64,000 nt of DNA from Galeruca laticollis (Eukaryota > Arthropoda > Insecta > Coleoptera > Chrysomelidae), in NCBI GenBank assembly GCA_963921935.1, contig OY998178.1:201849694-201913693 (forward strand). The letters are read 5' to 3'. Position numbers and translations under genes: made by a program. How positions within the stretch are numbered: position 1 is the first letter of the stretch; each line of letters begins with the position of its first letter. The notes beneath the pieces were generated by a model. The model saw only the letters and a list, made by a program, of their open reading frames with translations, did no database searches and was not told where the DNA came from. This document shows positions 1 through 10,005 of the stretch, one piece after another.

Positions 1-1542
1 GAAGCAACGTCATGAGGGTTTGACTGGAAAGTGGAGGAAGGCTGAATATGAGAATTGTGATAAACAGAATTGGGGTTACGATTATTAAATTTGTCATCAA
101 AATTTTGTTGGTTGTCGGAGATAACAGTGTCATAAAATCAATCGCAGTTCCATTGAATTAGAGATAATGGTACTAATTAAAGGGGGAAAGAGGTCAATTA
201 CTGAGATAGTGTAGAGGAGTCAGTGGTGGTACCGTCATCAGAAAAAGGATAGTCAGTAAGATTGTTTTGGTCGGGGTGAAGTTTAAATTTAATTTTATTG
301 GTCAGACGTGTAATGCGATTTTTCAAAGATCTTTCGTTGATATTAGAATAAATTAGGGATAGATCTTTCAGTCGGGAAGCAGTGTCGGAGATAAATTTAT
401 TGGCTTCAGGTAGAGGGTCGTTGACGCGGAAAGTATTTTCGAGGAACGCAATAAGTTGGATGCTGTTAAGGGAGAAGGATTCAGGAGACAAAAAGTTTAT
501 GTATGATAGAACGTGATTCGGGGCTTATATTGTGACAATCATCTTCCGCGAGTTTGGATTTTTTGGTTCTTTTTTTTGCAGATTTTTTTGGATTAGAATT
601 TGGGAGTTTGGGGGAGGCATTGGATTGGGATTAGCGAGAGGATTATTGGAAGGTGATATAGACTGTGGAGAGTTAAGAGTGCTATTATTAGATCGGGTCG
701 TTTTTCGCTAGGTACAGGGGAGGAGGGAGCGATTGGCACTTGAGAGGGTAATTCGGAGTTGTCTGAAAAGCTGGGTCAGCTGAAGTGGAGGGTTCAAGAT
801 TAACGGAAGTATTTAATAGGGGAAGGTCGTGGGAAGTGATGGGACATGATTTAGCGGTATGTCCAGCCTGCTTGCGAAGGAAGCATTCAAGTTTATCAGT
901 AGAAATGAATATTCTTTATGATGTATTTTCATGCGTAATAAGAATCGAAGTTTGCAGTGAAAATCGTTACTTGTGGGCAGAACGTAAGTTATACGGCGGA
1001 AGCTCAGGACATGGGCGTATTCGTCATCAGGCGAGCCACATTTGACGTATGAAATAGGGGAGGTAAGTATTAATCCTCAGTCATACTGGGCTTTTTCAAT
1101 AACGGATTGTGGAATGGAAGGACTGACATTGGAAATAAGGATTCTTTTGGTGAGGGAAATAAGCCGACGAATAGGAAGGACATTGGAATTAAGTAAGATG
1201 TTTTGATCCGATTTTATAAGGTCGTCGACTTGAATGGTAGATGATAAATAAATACATATGCGACCATGAGAGATTCTGGAAGCGAAATGTGTACGTTTTT
1301 AGGAGAGACAATGTTACCTATTGCTTTGATATAATCGAATAATACAGTGTTGGGATAGAAGGCATAATTATGGCTTGATCTCGAGATGGTACCGGGGGAG
1401 GAGTTAGTCTTGGGCATGTAGCCGCCGCGGCATAAGTTATGGGTGTTAAAGGGGTATTTGTGTTTATTGAGATATATTGTTTAGTGGGGGTTGAAGAAGT
1501 GGTGGTATTTGAGAGCAGTGGTTGTGAGGGGAGGTTTGACAT
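1..1542 (-). pseudogene. Jockey-type LINE ORF1 remnant, cut by window edge
   Basis: Several minus-strand reading frames line up as one broken nucleic-acid-binding ORF1 of a non-LTR retrotransposon. The N-terminal piece (about 1318-1542) is Ser/Thr/Pro-rich, as is usual for such proteins. The next piece (1214-1417) resembles the RNA-recognition-like segment of Jockey-type ORF1. Further downstream, at about 842-887, a zinc-knuckle-like stretch reads C-F-L-R, then G-H, then C-P, so the second cysteine of the CCHC pattern has become arginine. A last piece (198-491) is an acidic, Ser/Thr-rich C-terminus with a stop at 198. Frame changes and stops make it non-functional. Its ORF2 would lie beyond position 1, outside the window. 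The Jockey assignment rests on overall pattern and is moderate. Confidence 0.5.
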
Positions 1543-3471
1543 ATTGATGTGATCCTGGATACCAAAATCACAATCAATAGCTAGAAATAGAAATAAAAAG
1601 AAATATATAAGTGAATATCAGCTCAAAAGACAGTCTGTAACTCAGTGACTGGCTTATTTATTTTCAACACAAATAAGTAAATTTAAGGAATATTTACCAA
1701 TTTTGCAGAGAAACAGCACTTTTACAAGTTTTATTATCACATTTTAATGATGACAAAAAACACGTTTTTAATTTGCTATGATATTGACGACTTAACCGAC
1801 TCTAATGTGTGAATGCCCAATCGAAATATTGTTTATGTGTTTTGTTAGAAAGTTGTATTTTGCTTAATCGTTTTGGGAATGAAATATATCAAATAAATTG
1901 TTAAATTGTAGCAAACAATCAGCAGCCTGCTTTGAATGTTTGAATGCCGACCACTTTGAATCCTCACGTAAATAATTTAGTGCCACAGTTACACTTCTAC
2001 TTATAGATTATGTAGCTAGTCGTACTTAATTTTTTCTCGATGCTACTGAATGTGACGATTTTTAATTTTAGTGGACAAGTGTAAACCTTCTTCAACTTGC
2101 TTGTCATAGAGTTTTTCAATAAATTTCTAATCTTTTTGCTGTTCTCCTGACCGGTTGTTACTCCCTCCTGTCCCGATCTTACGGAAACTATGCAATTTAT
2201 AATCAGTTTTAACATCTGACAGGCGACGATATATATGAAGACAGGTTTTTTGGTGACAGGATGATCGAAATAGGTTTACAAATTTTCCAAGTAATCGAAA
2301 TTTGCACCAAGCTTCTCAGCCATTGAAAGTTTAACTGGTGTCCCATAATAGGTTATTGAAGAACTTATATGCCACATTCGTGAGCAAATGTTAAAGTTTG
2401 TTTAACTAAATCTAACTACCTACCTACTAACGCTTCTTTGGCTTCAGGCAAGGTGTCCTTCTCAATACTGGATTCAATATGAAAATAACCTGTAAATTTG
2501 CGACTATTTTATTCAATTTGTCATCTATTTGACATCTCATCTAACGTCATGTTGCAATAAATTTCCTTACTACATTCATTTGTTCTCAGCTTGATAGCAA
2601 ATAAGGCTTCTTCGGAAAATCCTAGGCTACCGTCCACCGATTTAAACCAACGAGATATTGTGCCCAATGTTGGTAGAACTCATTAAATTTTTAGGTTGTT
2701 GATACTTTCGACATTCTATTGAAAATTTCAGCGACAGGACCAGATACTGTCGCCTAAAATAAATAAAATTATTTTTAAGAAAAACTACAAATCATCTAAC
2801 TTGTTGTTCGAAGAAGCATATTTTCATTTAACTGTAAATACTATTGTAGAGGCAAGCAAAATTGTAAAAATACCTCTATACATACATAGAGCTCTTATTA
2901 CATGTTTAAAATCGCTTTTCAGCATCATTTTGTTGATAAAATTCTATTTCAATAACGTTATTTTAAAAGTAAAAATCATTAATTTTCCATAAAAATTTCA
3001 AACGGCATTTTAAATGTTATTTTAAAATAAGATAAATACTTTTTTCTTCTCCCTATTTCTAGCTAAGTTTGGCAGGTGAGAGACAAATCTTGAATAAACA
3101 TTTTATGTGTTGATTTAGACCCTAGTGCCGGAAACCAATGTTATAAAAATGTAATCAAAAAAAAGTTTTTCGTACATTGCAGACTTTTCCGCTGGCAATG
3201 CATTTTTTCATAGAAATATTTACCTCAATTGTGGCTCCGATATAAATTGTTTTTCCTTTAAATGTATCAAAAGACTTTTCAAATTAGTAATTTTAATACT
3301 GAATCTTCTCACAGTCATCTGTAGGTTATATTTCTGTCTTCTTAAGGATGCTGTTGTTTGACTGAAACTTTGAAGATTTTCTTATTTTTTAGCGAATATC
3401 ATCTCGCTTTAATATGCCTGTTCAATTACCTCTTAAAATGTAATCCATGGGATTGAAATTGTCCGAACATA
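1543..3471. other. AT-rich intergenic DNA, nothing recognised
   Basis: No recognisable gene, RNA or element end was found here. Short open frames such as 1997-2215 (minus) and 2801-2992 (plus) have the composition expected by chance in AT-rich DNA and match no family I know. Confidence 0.6.
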
Positions 3472-3704
3472 CACCACACCAAGAATTTAACGCACCACCA
3501 AAAAATAACCAAAAGTTTAAAGTAAATTTTTGTGTAAACTGCTTGTCCGATTTGAATGAATTTTTTTTTAATGATAGATTGATACTTCCAGAGAGTTAGT
3601 GTACTACTGTATTTGCATACAAACTTATTTTTGTATAAATACGGGGTGTTGCAATGATAACCTGATTTTTTCATAAAATTTGTAACACCCTGTGGGTTCA
3701 ACAG
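3472..3704 (+). repeat. Tc1-like left TIR, outer part
   Basis: In inverse orientation this segment matches 11204-11432 over nearly its full length, including the stretch complementary to GCAACACCCCGTATTTATAC. It ends at the LINE insertion point; its last 15 bases are the left copy of the LINE target duplication. Confidence 0.88.
3690..3704 (+). repeat. LINE target-site duplication, left copy
   Basis: CTGTGGGTTCAACAG is repeated exactly at 9700-9714, at the other end of the LINE. The flanking bases differ (AAGAG against TAACA downstream), as expected for a target-site duplication from target-primed reverse transcription. Confidence 0.9.
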
Positions 3705-4041
3705 AAGAGAAGATTTGTCACCCTCTCAACTTGACCCCAAATCAATGAGAGCCAAGCCTCGAGGACGACAGCCCACCCACCTTGCGGCATATGGCTGATA
3801 TCTATCCACTATCTACCGTCCCACTTGTCAAGGAGAACCCATCCCAACATCCACACTCCAAAAATGTCGCAAGAAAAGAAGACCCTGTCCTATTGATTAC
3901 GCAATAGGTCGTTTGTTGTCTGCATGTATTGCTACTAGGTAAATAATTGATAGTTAATGCAAATGTTTTAAGTAACATTGTCGGCTAACTCTAAGCTTTG
4001 GCCAAGAGCAAATGCAGGAACCAGATATGTATGTGTTTGAG

Positions 4042-7000
4042 TTATGTGTCTGTGTCGTCGTCCAGTATCATGTCATCCCCCCATTGGTTAATCCAGCTGA
4101 CGATCTCTCGATCGTTCAGATCGATGTCCTCCGGGGGGTATGTCATTTGTTTCGTGTTTAATCTGTGTGTCAGTAATTGTCTTGCGTTGTGTCTCTGTGG
4201 TAGTGTGCAATCGTGTATAATGTGTTTTTGGTCTTCTAATGTATTACAGTGTGTGCAGTGTCCGTCTGTCTGTCTGAGGTTGAATCTTAAGTAATAGTGG
4301 TTCATGTGTCCGTGTCCAGTTATTAGTTGTGTTGTTTTCCATGTAAGTGTCGGTTGTGTGATTCTGACTGTTTTAATGAGGTCGTATGTTTTCCTGCCCT
4401 TTGTATCCCTGTCCCACCTTTGTTGCCATGTCGTTATCATGTCTGTGTGTCTTAGTCTGTTTATGTCTGTTTTAGTTGTAATTGTGAAAGTGTAATCTGG
4501 GTCGTCATGTGCAAGTGTAGCGAGTTTGTGTGCTTCTCTGATGCCTGCACTGGCCCTTGGCTGTTTCGCTATGTTGTACAAAATATTATTGCTTAATAAC
4601 AGCTCAAGATTTTTCTTAATTTTTACTATGAATGTGTCTCGGCTGTTGCCGTTTTGTAAGGCCTGGAGTGTATTTGCAGAGTCAGTGTTGAATGGTATGT
4701 GTGTGTTTCTGTATTTGTGTATGCTGTTGAGTAGTAAGTCTGTGCCTATCATGAGTGCTATTACTTCGAGTTTGTTTATGTGTAGAGTTGTGTTTATTTT
4801 ATATTTCTTTTTAACTGTGTCCTCCTGTGTTTTAATGTAAACCCCTATTGTTTTGTCCCCGTCTTTGTCGCTTGCGTCTGTGTATACTTGTGTTGTTGTT
4901 GGTTCTTGTGTGTTTAGTAATTTGATTGTTCTGTTTGTTGGATGTGGTAGTTGTTTAGTGAAAATTTTGGTCATGTGTAGTTCGTGTCTTTTGTCAGTGT
5001 ATGTTTTGTGTATGGTCTTGGCGTCTACGGCGAGCGGTGTCACCCCGGCCAGTACATGTAGTGCTGAGTTTGGTGCCGTCTTGTAGGCCTTTGTTATTGC
5101 AAGGAGAAAAGGCCTCTCCGACGCAGCCAGTTGTTTCTGGATGCGCGAGTCATTGGCTCTTCCTCCCCAAACCTCCGCTCCATATAGCAGCATGGGTTTC
5201 ACCGCCCCCTCGTATATGCGTTTGAGTGTCTGTGGTTTACGTCCCCAGTCCCTACCTGATATCACAAACAGTTTATGCCCTATATCTAGAGCTTTCTGTC
5301 TATTGGCTTTGACGTGTTCCAGCCATAGGAGCCCGGTATCAACTTTAAGTCCTAGGTATTGTAAAGTGTCAGTAATGTGTATTGGTGTATTGTGTATTTT
5401 GATTCTTGGTGGCCTAGTCCGCTTGTACGGGATAAACATTGACCCCGTCTTGTTAGTATTGTATGTAAGTTTGTTGCGTTCAGCCCAGGCTTCGCAGGCT
5501 GCCCAGACCCCCGTCCACTTGGTTTCTATAATTTTTAAACTTTGACCTGTAATGGCTAGGATCTGGTCATCCGCAAAAGCCTGTACTACGTCGTCATCAG
5601 TTATAAGTCCTGTTGTGTGTATGGCTGTGAACCAGCCCTCCATCAGCAGATTCCACAATGTTGGACCGAGGCTGGAGCCTTGCGGGCAACCTCTGTATGT
5701 GAAGCTCGTCACTTCCTCTGTTTTGATTTGTCGGTTCGTCAGGAAATCTTGGCAGAGTTGTTTTATGTTGTGTGGTGTACATGTGTCGATGAGTGTTTGT
5801 ATTATCGCAGGGACCCACGCCGAGTTGAAGGCGTTCTTCAAGTCAAGTGTAATAAGTAGTGTGTGTTGTTTGTTCGTTTTGTTTTGTATTATTCTGTCTG
5901 TAATTTGTGTGATTGCGTCAATTGTGGAGTGTCCTTGTCTGAATCCGTATTGTTTGTCGTTTATTCTGTGCGTAGTTTCTAGGTAGTGTGTAAGTCTTCT
6001 AGCTGTCATCTTGTCAAGAACCTTCCCCATCGATGGGAGAAGGCAGATAGGTCTTTTGCCTCCGTCTTTTTTCGGAAGCCAAACCATATCTGCCCTCTTC
6101 CACAAATCGGGAAACTTCCCTTCCGTCAAACAGCTATTGAACGTGTCTGTAAGTATCTGTGGGTGTTGTGCGTGTATGTATTCAAGTATTTCTTTGTTAA
6201 GACCATCCCTTGTCGTAGCTTTTTTATTTTTCATGTCCTGTAATGTTTGCGTGATTTCGTCTTGTGTAAAAAGTGTCTGGTTTTGTCCGTTACTGTTTTC
6301 GTGTTGTCTTTGTCTTATGTCTTTATGTATTTCTGTGTCAGTGCTGTCGTCGTCTTTGGGAAAGTATTTGTCGTGTAGGTATTGTATTGTGTCAATTCTG
6401 TCATGTGTCCATGTGCCGTCGTCTTTTTTAAGTGTTGTAATTGTTCTGTTGTCTGGTGTTTTTCGTCGTATGATGTTGTAATCTACATTCCAAGGGTTGT
6501 CAGGTTCGGTGTTAGTGAAGTATTGTCGTATTGCAGTTTGTTTTGTTTGTTTGATTAGGTTTTTGTAGTGTCTTCGTTGTGTTTTATAGTCTATTATGTC
6601 TCGTTGTCTGTTAATGGGGTCTCTTTGTTTTTGGTATTTCTTTCTTAGTGTATTAGTGATGTGTCTTTGTGTTGTAAGTTCTGCTGTCCACCAGATTTGT
6701 GTTTTCTTGTGTTGTTTTTCGTATTTTGGTGATGCTTTGTGTATTAAGTGTAGTATTGTGTTTTGTGTATATTCGATTTTGTCTTGAAAGTCCCCTCTTG
6801 TGTCCCACTGTGTTTCTTGTATAAGTCTTGTCAGTTTGTTCTTGTCAATTTTGTCCAAGTGTATTTTGTTTACAGTTTGTTGTTGTGCTCGTTGTGTAAT
6901 TATGTCGTATGTAATGTAGTGGTGGTCGCTGAGCGTGTCTTGGTCAGATACTGTCCAGTTCTGCAGGTGTATGTCCCTTGAAAGTGTCAAGTCGACCCAA

Positions 7001-7530
7001 CTTTTCCCCCTTGTATTTTGAAATGTCGGTGTACTGTCGTGTTTGTTGTTTATGTATATGTTGTGTCGTGTCGTCCATTCGAGTATGTCTTGTCCCCTGT
7101 CGTCTATGTTTGGTCCCCCCCATGTAGTGTGTTTGGCGTTGAAGTCACCTGCTATTATCGTGTTGTTTGTGTCGTTTTCAATGTGTCTTTTATGTTTGTC
7201 TAGTTTAGTATTTAAACTTCCACCTGGCTCGTCGTATATGTTCACTATGGTTATGTTTTTACTAGGTGTTTGTAGGTGTAGTGTTGTTACGTTTTGATCT
7301 GTTCTGTCTGTGAGGGTTGTGGTGTGTTGTATCAGTTTTTTGTGTATTAGTGTTACTGCCTTGGAGGCCCGGTTTACGCCAATAGCCGTGTAGTCACTGC
7401 TATCCCACACATTACGTCCTGGCTCCTGAATCAATGCGATGTCTATGTTGTGTGTGTTCATTGTATGTATTAGTTGATCTGTGGCCCGTGTTCCCCTACC
7501 TGCGTTAAATTGAATGAGTTTAATGTTCAT
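4042..7530 (-). CDS. LINE ORF2: APE endonuclease, reverse transcriptase, RNase H
   Basis: The 1162-residue polyprotein carries out target-primed reverse transcription in the nucleus. Residues 1-210 form an APE-type endonuclease with IQEPG (Glu36), GDFNAKH (128-134) and SDHHY (201-205). The reverse transcriptase spans about 430-800, with LDLKNAF (Asp563), CPQGSSLGP (615-623) and the catalytic FADD box (652-655). An RNase H follows, with YTDAS (Asp885), LEV (Glu922) and NTDSAN (Asp950). The position where the fourth acidic residue is expected reads EAHKLA (His1001), so RNase H may be weakened. A CCHC motif (C1092, C1095, H1103, C1108) is typical of R1-like ORF2 C-termini. The length is normal for the group, and the frame has no stop or shift. 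The start methionine lies just before the endonuclease core motif. Confidence 0.93.
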   Translation of the reverse strand: MNIKLIQFNAGRGTRATDQLIHTMNTHNIDIALIQEPGRNVWDSSDYTAIGVNRASKAVTLIHKKLIQHTTTLTDRTDQNVTTLHLQTPSKNITIVNIYDEPGGSLNTKLDKHKRHIENDTNNTIIAGDFNAKHTTWGGPNIDDRGQDILEWTTRHNIYINNKHDSTPTFQNTRGKSWVDLTLSRDIHLQNWTVSDQDTLSDHHYITYDIITQRAQQQTVNKIHLDKIDKNKLTRLIQETQWDTRGDFQDKIEYTQNTILHLIHKASPKYEKQHKKTQIWWTAELTTQRHITNTLRKKYQKQRDPINRQRDIIDYKTQRRHYKNLIKQTKQTAIRQYFTNTEPDNPWNVDYNIIRRKTPDNRTITTLKKDDGTWTHDRIDTIQYLHDKYFPKDDDSTDTEIHKDIRQRQHENSNGQNQTLFTQDEITQTLQDMKNKKATTRDGLNKEILEYIHAQHPQILTDTFNSCLTEGKFPDLWKRADMVWLPKKDGGKRPICLLPSMGKVLDKMTARRLTHYLETTHRINDKQYGFRQGHSTIDAITQITDRIIQNKTNKQHTLLITLDLKNAFNSAWVPAIIQTLIDTCTPHNIKQLCQDFLTNRQIKTEEVTSFTYRGCPQGSSLGPTLWNLLMEGWFTAIHTTGLITDDDVVQAFADDQILAITGQSLKIIETKWTGVWAACEAWAERNKLTYNTNKTGSMFIPYKRTRPPRIKIHNTPIHITDTLQYLGLKVDTGLLWLEHVKANRQKALDIGHKLFVISGRDWGRKPQTLKRIYEGAVKPMLLYGAEVWGGRANDSRIQKQLAASERPFLLAITKAYKTAPNSALHVLAGVTPLAVDAKTIHKTYTDKRHELHMTKIFTKQLPHPTNRTIKLLNTQEPTTTQVYTDASDKDGDKTIGVYIKTQEDTVKKKYKINTTLHINKLEVIALMIGTDLLLNSIHKYRNTHIPFNTDSANTLQALQNGNSRDTFIVKIKKNLELLLSNNILYNIAKQPRASAGIREAHKLATLAHDDPDYTFTITTKTDINRLRHTDMITTWQQRWDRDTKGRKTYDLIKTVRITQPTLTWKTTQLITGHGHMNHYYLRFNLRQTDGHCTHCNTLEDQKHIIHDCTLPQRHNARQLLTHRLNTKQMTYPPEDIDLNDREIVSWINQWGDDMILDDDTDT

Positions 7531-7626
7531 GTTAGTGTTTGTGTAGGTGTGGCTAGACTCTGTTGTTTTTTGTTTGTGTTGTGGTTAAGTGTAGTGCGGT
7601 TTGTTTGTGTGCTGTTTGGTTTAAGT

Positions 7627-9087
7627 TTATGAATATGTGGTTTGTCGTCTAGTCTCTTCGACTTTCCTCTGATAAATTGGACACCTCGTGTCTCTGGCTT
7701 GATGGCATCTTGGTTGCAGTCTGAGAGTCTCGCAATTTATACAGTTGTAGTCTAGGGTATTACATGCGTTACCGTCGTGGTTCTTCCCGCACTTGTAGCA
7801 GGAGGTTTTAGTTTCCTTGCAGTATTTAGCAACGTGGCCGTATCTACAGCATCTAAAGCACAGCGCCACCGACAAGTGCTCTTCGACGTATACTTTCGTA
7901 AGGTCGTAGTAAATAAATCCATTTTTTAAAATTTTCTTAGTCAGCTCTACTGGTCCATGAATTATAAGATTGACTTTCCAGGGGTTCCTGCAGGGCCTTC
8001 CTGTCAGTATTTTAATATCGTCGATCTGTTTGTCAAATTCAGCTAAGTCTTCATTCTCATATTTGATGTTCTCGATTAGCTCTTTTATGGTTGTTTCTTT
8101 GGGCATTCCTGTAAGTATAATAGCTGGTGTGTTTATCTTGGTGGCGTCTTTGCTTTCTAATTTTTCCGCGGCTTGTGTTTTCCTGAGTATTTCATTGTGT
8201 TTGTCTTCTGATTCGGTGGATATTATTATTGAGGTTCTTGTTCTGCGTATAAAGGCTCCCTCCATTTCAGCTGGTTTTATAATCTTTTTGAGTTCCGCCA
8301 TTGTTTTGGCTTGAGACTCGCCGTCTTCTCCTTCTCTTAATTTAATCATGGACTCAAATTTCTTCTTTGTTGGCTCTGGTGACTTCCATGGGGCTTTAGC
8401 AGGCTTATTCTCTACTGGTCGCGATGCTAGTTCCGCGTAGGTAGTTGTTTTTGTTACCAGAGGGGGGTAAGTAATGTCGTATTTTGTTCCTGCATTTTGT
8501 TCTACTTTTGATGCAGTTTCAGTCAGATTACTAGGCGTCTGTACCTGAGTTAAGTTTTCCAGCACTTGGAGCTTAGGTTCTACGGCTCTGACTATGTTCG
8601 TTAACCTCTCTATGCTGCTATTCTGGTTTTCCATTTTATTTTGATTCAACTCTATAATATCTGTCTGGAGGTCGGTAATTTTTGTTTCTTGCACAAATAA
8701 ATATGTAAGCAGGTCTTGGTACATGTTTATAATCTGTTCAGTAGAATCTAGTACCGTCGCTTTGTCCCTAAGTGTAAAGGAAATTTTTCCTTTAGCTTCC
8801 GGCGTCGTTCTTGTTACGGCCTGCACGATAAGCTGCTTCAGTTCCCTCATTTTGATGTTATTTTCTAAAATATTGTGTTTCATACTTTTCTTGTGCTTTT
8901 TAGTATGTATTTGTGTGGCATCGTCCGTCTCGTCGGCAATGTCCTCGTCCTCCTCCCTCTGCCTTTTGTTGTCGTTCTCCTTGTCGCCCCTTTGCATCTC
9001 CAGTTCTCCAACACTGACTGATCGATCTCTGGTTGGCGATCTACCAATCGACAGTCTTGGCTGGAATGGGTCCTTAATGCCGTCCAT
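7627..9087 (-). CDS. LINE ORF1: gag-like RNA-binding protein
   Basis: This is a 486-residue ORF1 protein, expected to coat element RNA and form the ribonucleoprotein. The N-terminal 80 residues are highly charged (Lys/Arg/Glu/Asp) and could hold a nuclear signal. A helical, coiled-coil-prone middle follows, around residues 85-190. The C-terminus carries cysteine knuckles: CFRCCRYGHVAKYC fits CX2CX4HX4C, CYKCGKNHDGNAC is a one-residue-shorter variant, and a third irregular CX2C...H...C motif follows. Three knuckles in this position are typical of R1/I-type ORF1 proteins. ORF1 ends 96 nt before ORF2, so ORF2 would need reinitiation or a similar mechanism. No interruptions are seen. Confidence 0.9.
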   Translation of the reverse strand: MDGIKDPFQPRLSIGRSPTRDRSVSVGELEMQRGDKENDNKRQREEDEDIADETDDATQIHTKKHKKSMKHNILENNIKMRELKQLIVQAVTRTTPEAKGKISFTLRDKATVLDSTEQIINMYQDLLTYLFVQETKITDLQTDIIELNQNKMENQNSSIERLTNIVRAVEPKLQVLENLTQVQTPSNLTETASKVEQNAGTKYDITYPPLVTKTTTYAELASRPVENKPAKAPWKSPEPTKKKFESMIKLREGEDGESQAKTMAELKKIIKPAEMEGAFIRRTRTSIIISTESEDKHNEILRKTQAAEKLESKDATKINTPAIILTGMPKETTIKELIENIKYENEDLAEFDKQIDDIKILTGRPCRNPWKVNLIIHGPVELTKKILKNGFIYYDLTKVYVEEHLSVALCFRCCRYGHVAKYCKETKTSCYKCGKNHDGNACNTLDYNCINCETLRLQPRCHQARDTRCPIYQRKVEETRRQTTYS

Positions 9088-9220
9088 CAGCTCTAAGTTT
9101 CACTAGAGCTTTGTAGAGTGTGCTGTGTGTTTAATGTCTGTATATATATATTGTGTGTAAAATGTGTTTACAGATATACAGTTCTAAGCCTAAATATAAC
9201 TATAACTATAACGTATTAAA

Positions 9221-9430
9221 GAATATTTGGCACTTCGTGTCCGATTGTTCAATAGAAAAATAAAAAGGAGTATGGGAAACTACAGCAATAAAAATATTGG
9301 CACCTCGTGTCCGAATACTATTCACAGTCCGTAAAAAAGTGTATAGAAACTGTAGTAACAAAAGAAATAATTGGCACTTAGTGTCCGTATTTTATTCTTG
9401 ATTATTAAAAAGTGTATAGGAGAATAAAAT
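9221..9430 (-). repeat. LINE 5' UTR tandem repeat, ~70-bp unit, 3 copies
   Basis: TTGGCACTTCGTGTCCG recurs with small changes at about 9227, 9297 and 9371 (spacing 70 and 74 bp). Each copy is followed by an A-rich tract and a GTATAGGAAACT-like stretch. The array lies upstream of ORF1 in the transcribed orientation. In LINEs such 5' arrays can hold internal promoters; that role is inferred here. Confidence 0.8.
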
Positions 9431-9520
9431 AAACAAAACCAAAAACTTTTCAAGCTAGTTGAAAAGTTACCTGGGGCCCAGGGTGCTCCGCTGGGCTTGG
9501 TACTCCAGTGGTCGTCGCAC

Positions 9521-9630
9521 AAAAACCTGTCTAGGGCTTCGCACACACGACACTTAATTGGGGCCCGATACACTGAAAAACTGGTTTAGGGCTTCGCACA
9601 CTAGACACTTGATTGGGGCCCGTTCAATTC
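9521..9630 (-). repeat. LINE 5' UTR tandem repeat, 55-bp unit, 2 copies
   Basis: Two copies of a 55-bp unit start at 9521 and 9576. Both contain TAGGGCTTCGCACAC and ATTGGGGCCCG. They lie nearest the element 5' end and are more GC-rich than the surroundings. Confidence 0.8.
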
Positions 9631-9699
9631 ACCTTTACTAACACAGATCAAACGCACGCTTGAAACACACGTCCGTCGTTGTCCGTATCTTAATAGCAA

Positions 9700-9714
9700 C
9701 TGTGGGTTCAACAG
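9700..9714 (+). repeat. LINE target-site duplication, right copy
   Basis: CTGTGGGTTCAACAG, identical to 3690-3704. It marks the 5' end of the minus-strand LINE and the resumption of the Tc1-like left inverted repeat. Confidence 0.9.
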
Positions 9715-9857
9715 TAACAATATTAACTTAAAATTAAAAGCAAACTGTAGCTTTATCTTTTTGTAACATTTTGTTCTTTGATTTACTCTATTATTTTGGC
9801 CACAACAAGAGAAAATCAATTTTATAGCATAACATGTTTTTTATTAAAATTTATAAT
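9715..9857 (+). repeat. Tc1-like left TIR, inner part
   Basis: This continues the left inverted repeat after the LINE. It matches the reverse complement of 11073-11203, including the shared block CAACAAGAGAAAATCAATTT and the following GCATAACATG. Small indels separate the two arms. Confidence 0.87.
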
Positions 9858-10005
9858 AATAAAAGTGAGTAGCAGGCTATGAAAAACAATAAGTTACAGT
9901 AAATTGTCATTAGCTAAATACAGGTGTCAAAGAGCATTTCATAGAAGTGTATTTTTAGTGTTAGCCCTCACGTTTTTTTTTGTAAAAACCTTTATTTTAA
10001 TTAAT

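Larger units (their letters stand above)
3705..9699 (-). mobile_element. R1/LOA-group LINE, full length and intact-looking
   Basis: This complete minus-strand LINE of about 6.0 kb lies between exact 15-bp duplications. In reading order it has a 5' UTR with two sets of tandem repeats (9088-9699), ORF1 with cysteine knuckles (7627-9087), a 96-nt spacer, ORF2 with endonuclease, reverse transcriptase, RNase H and a C-terminal zinc motif (4042-7530), and a 337-nt 3' UTR. There is no clear poly(A) tail at the 3' junction. The three-knuckle ORF1 and the RNase H point to the R1/LOA/I group; the exact clade needs a tree. Both ORFs are uninterrupted, which stands out among the decayed elements here and suggests a recent insertion. 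Confidence 0.88.

Noticed and set aside
3426..3701. Small proteins in the frames at 3426-3701 and 11234-11512, similar to each other
   Set aside because: The similarity is explained by the Tc1-like inverted repeats; neither frame is a gene.
4304..7297. Many plus-strand open frames rich in Cys, Val and Leu
   Set aside because: They lie opposite LINE ORF2 and are shadows of its Thr/His/Gln-rich codons; no family features.
7970..9106. Plus-strand hydrophobic Ser/Leu-rich frames
   Set aside because: Antisense shadows of LINE ORF1.
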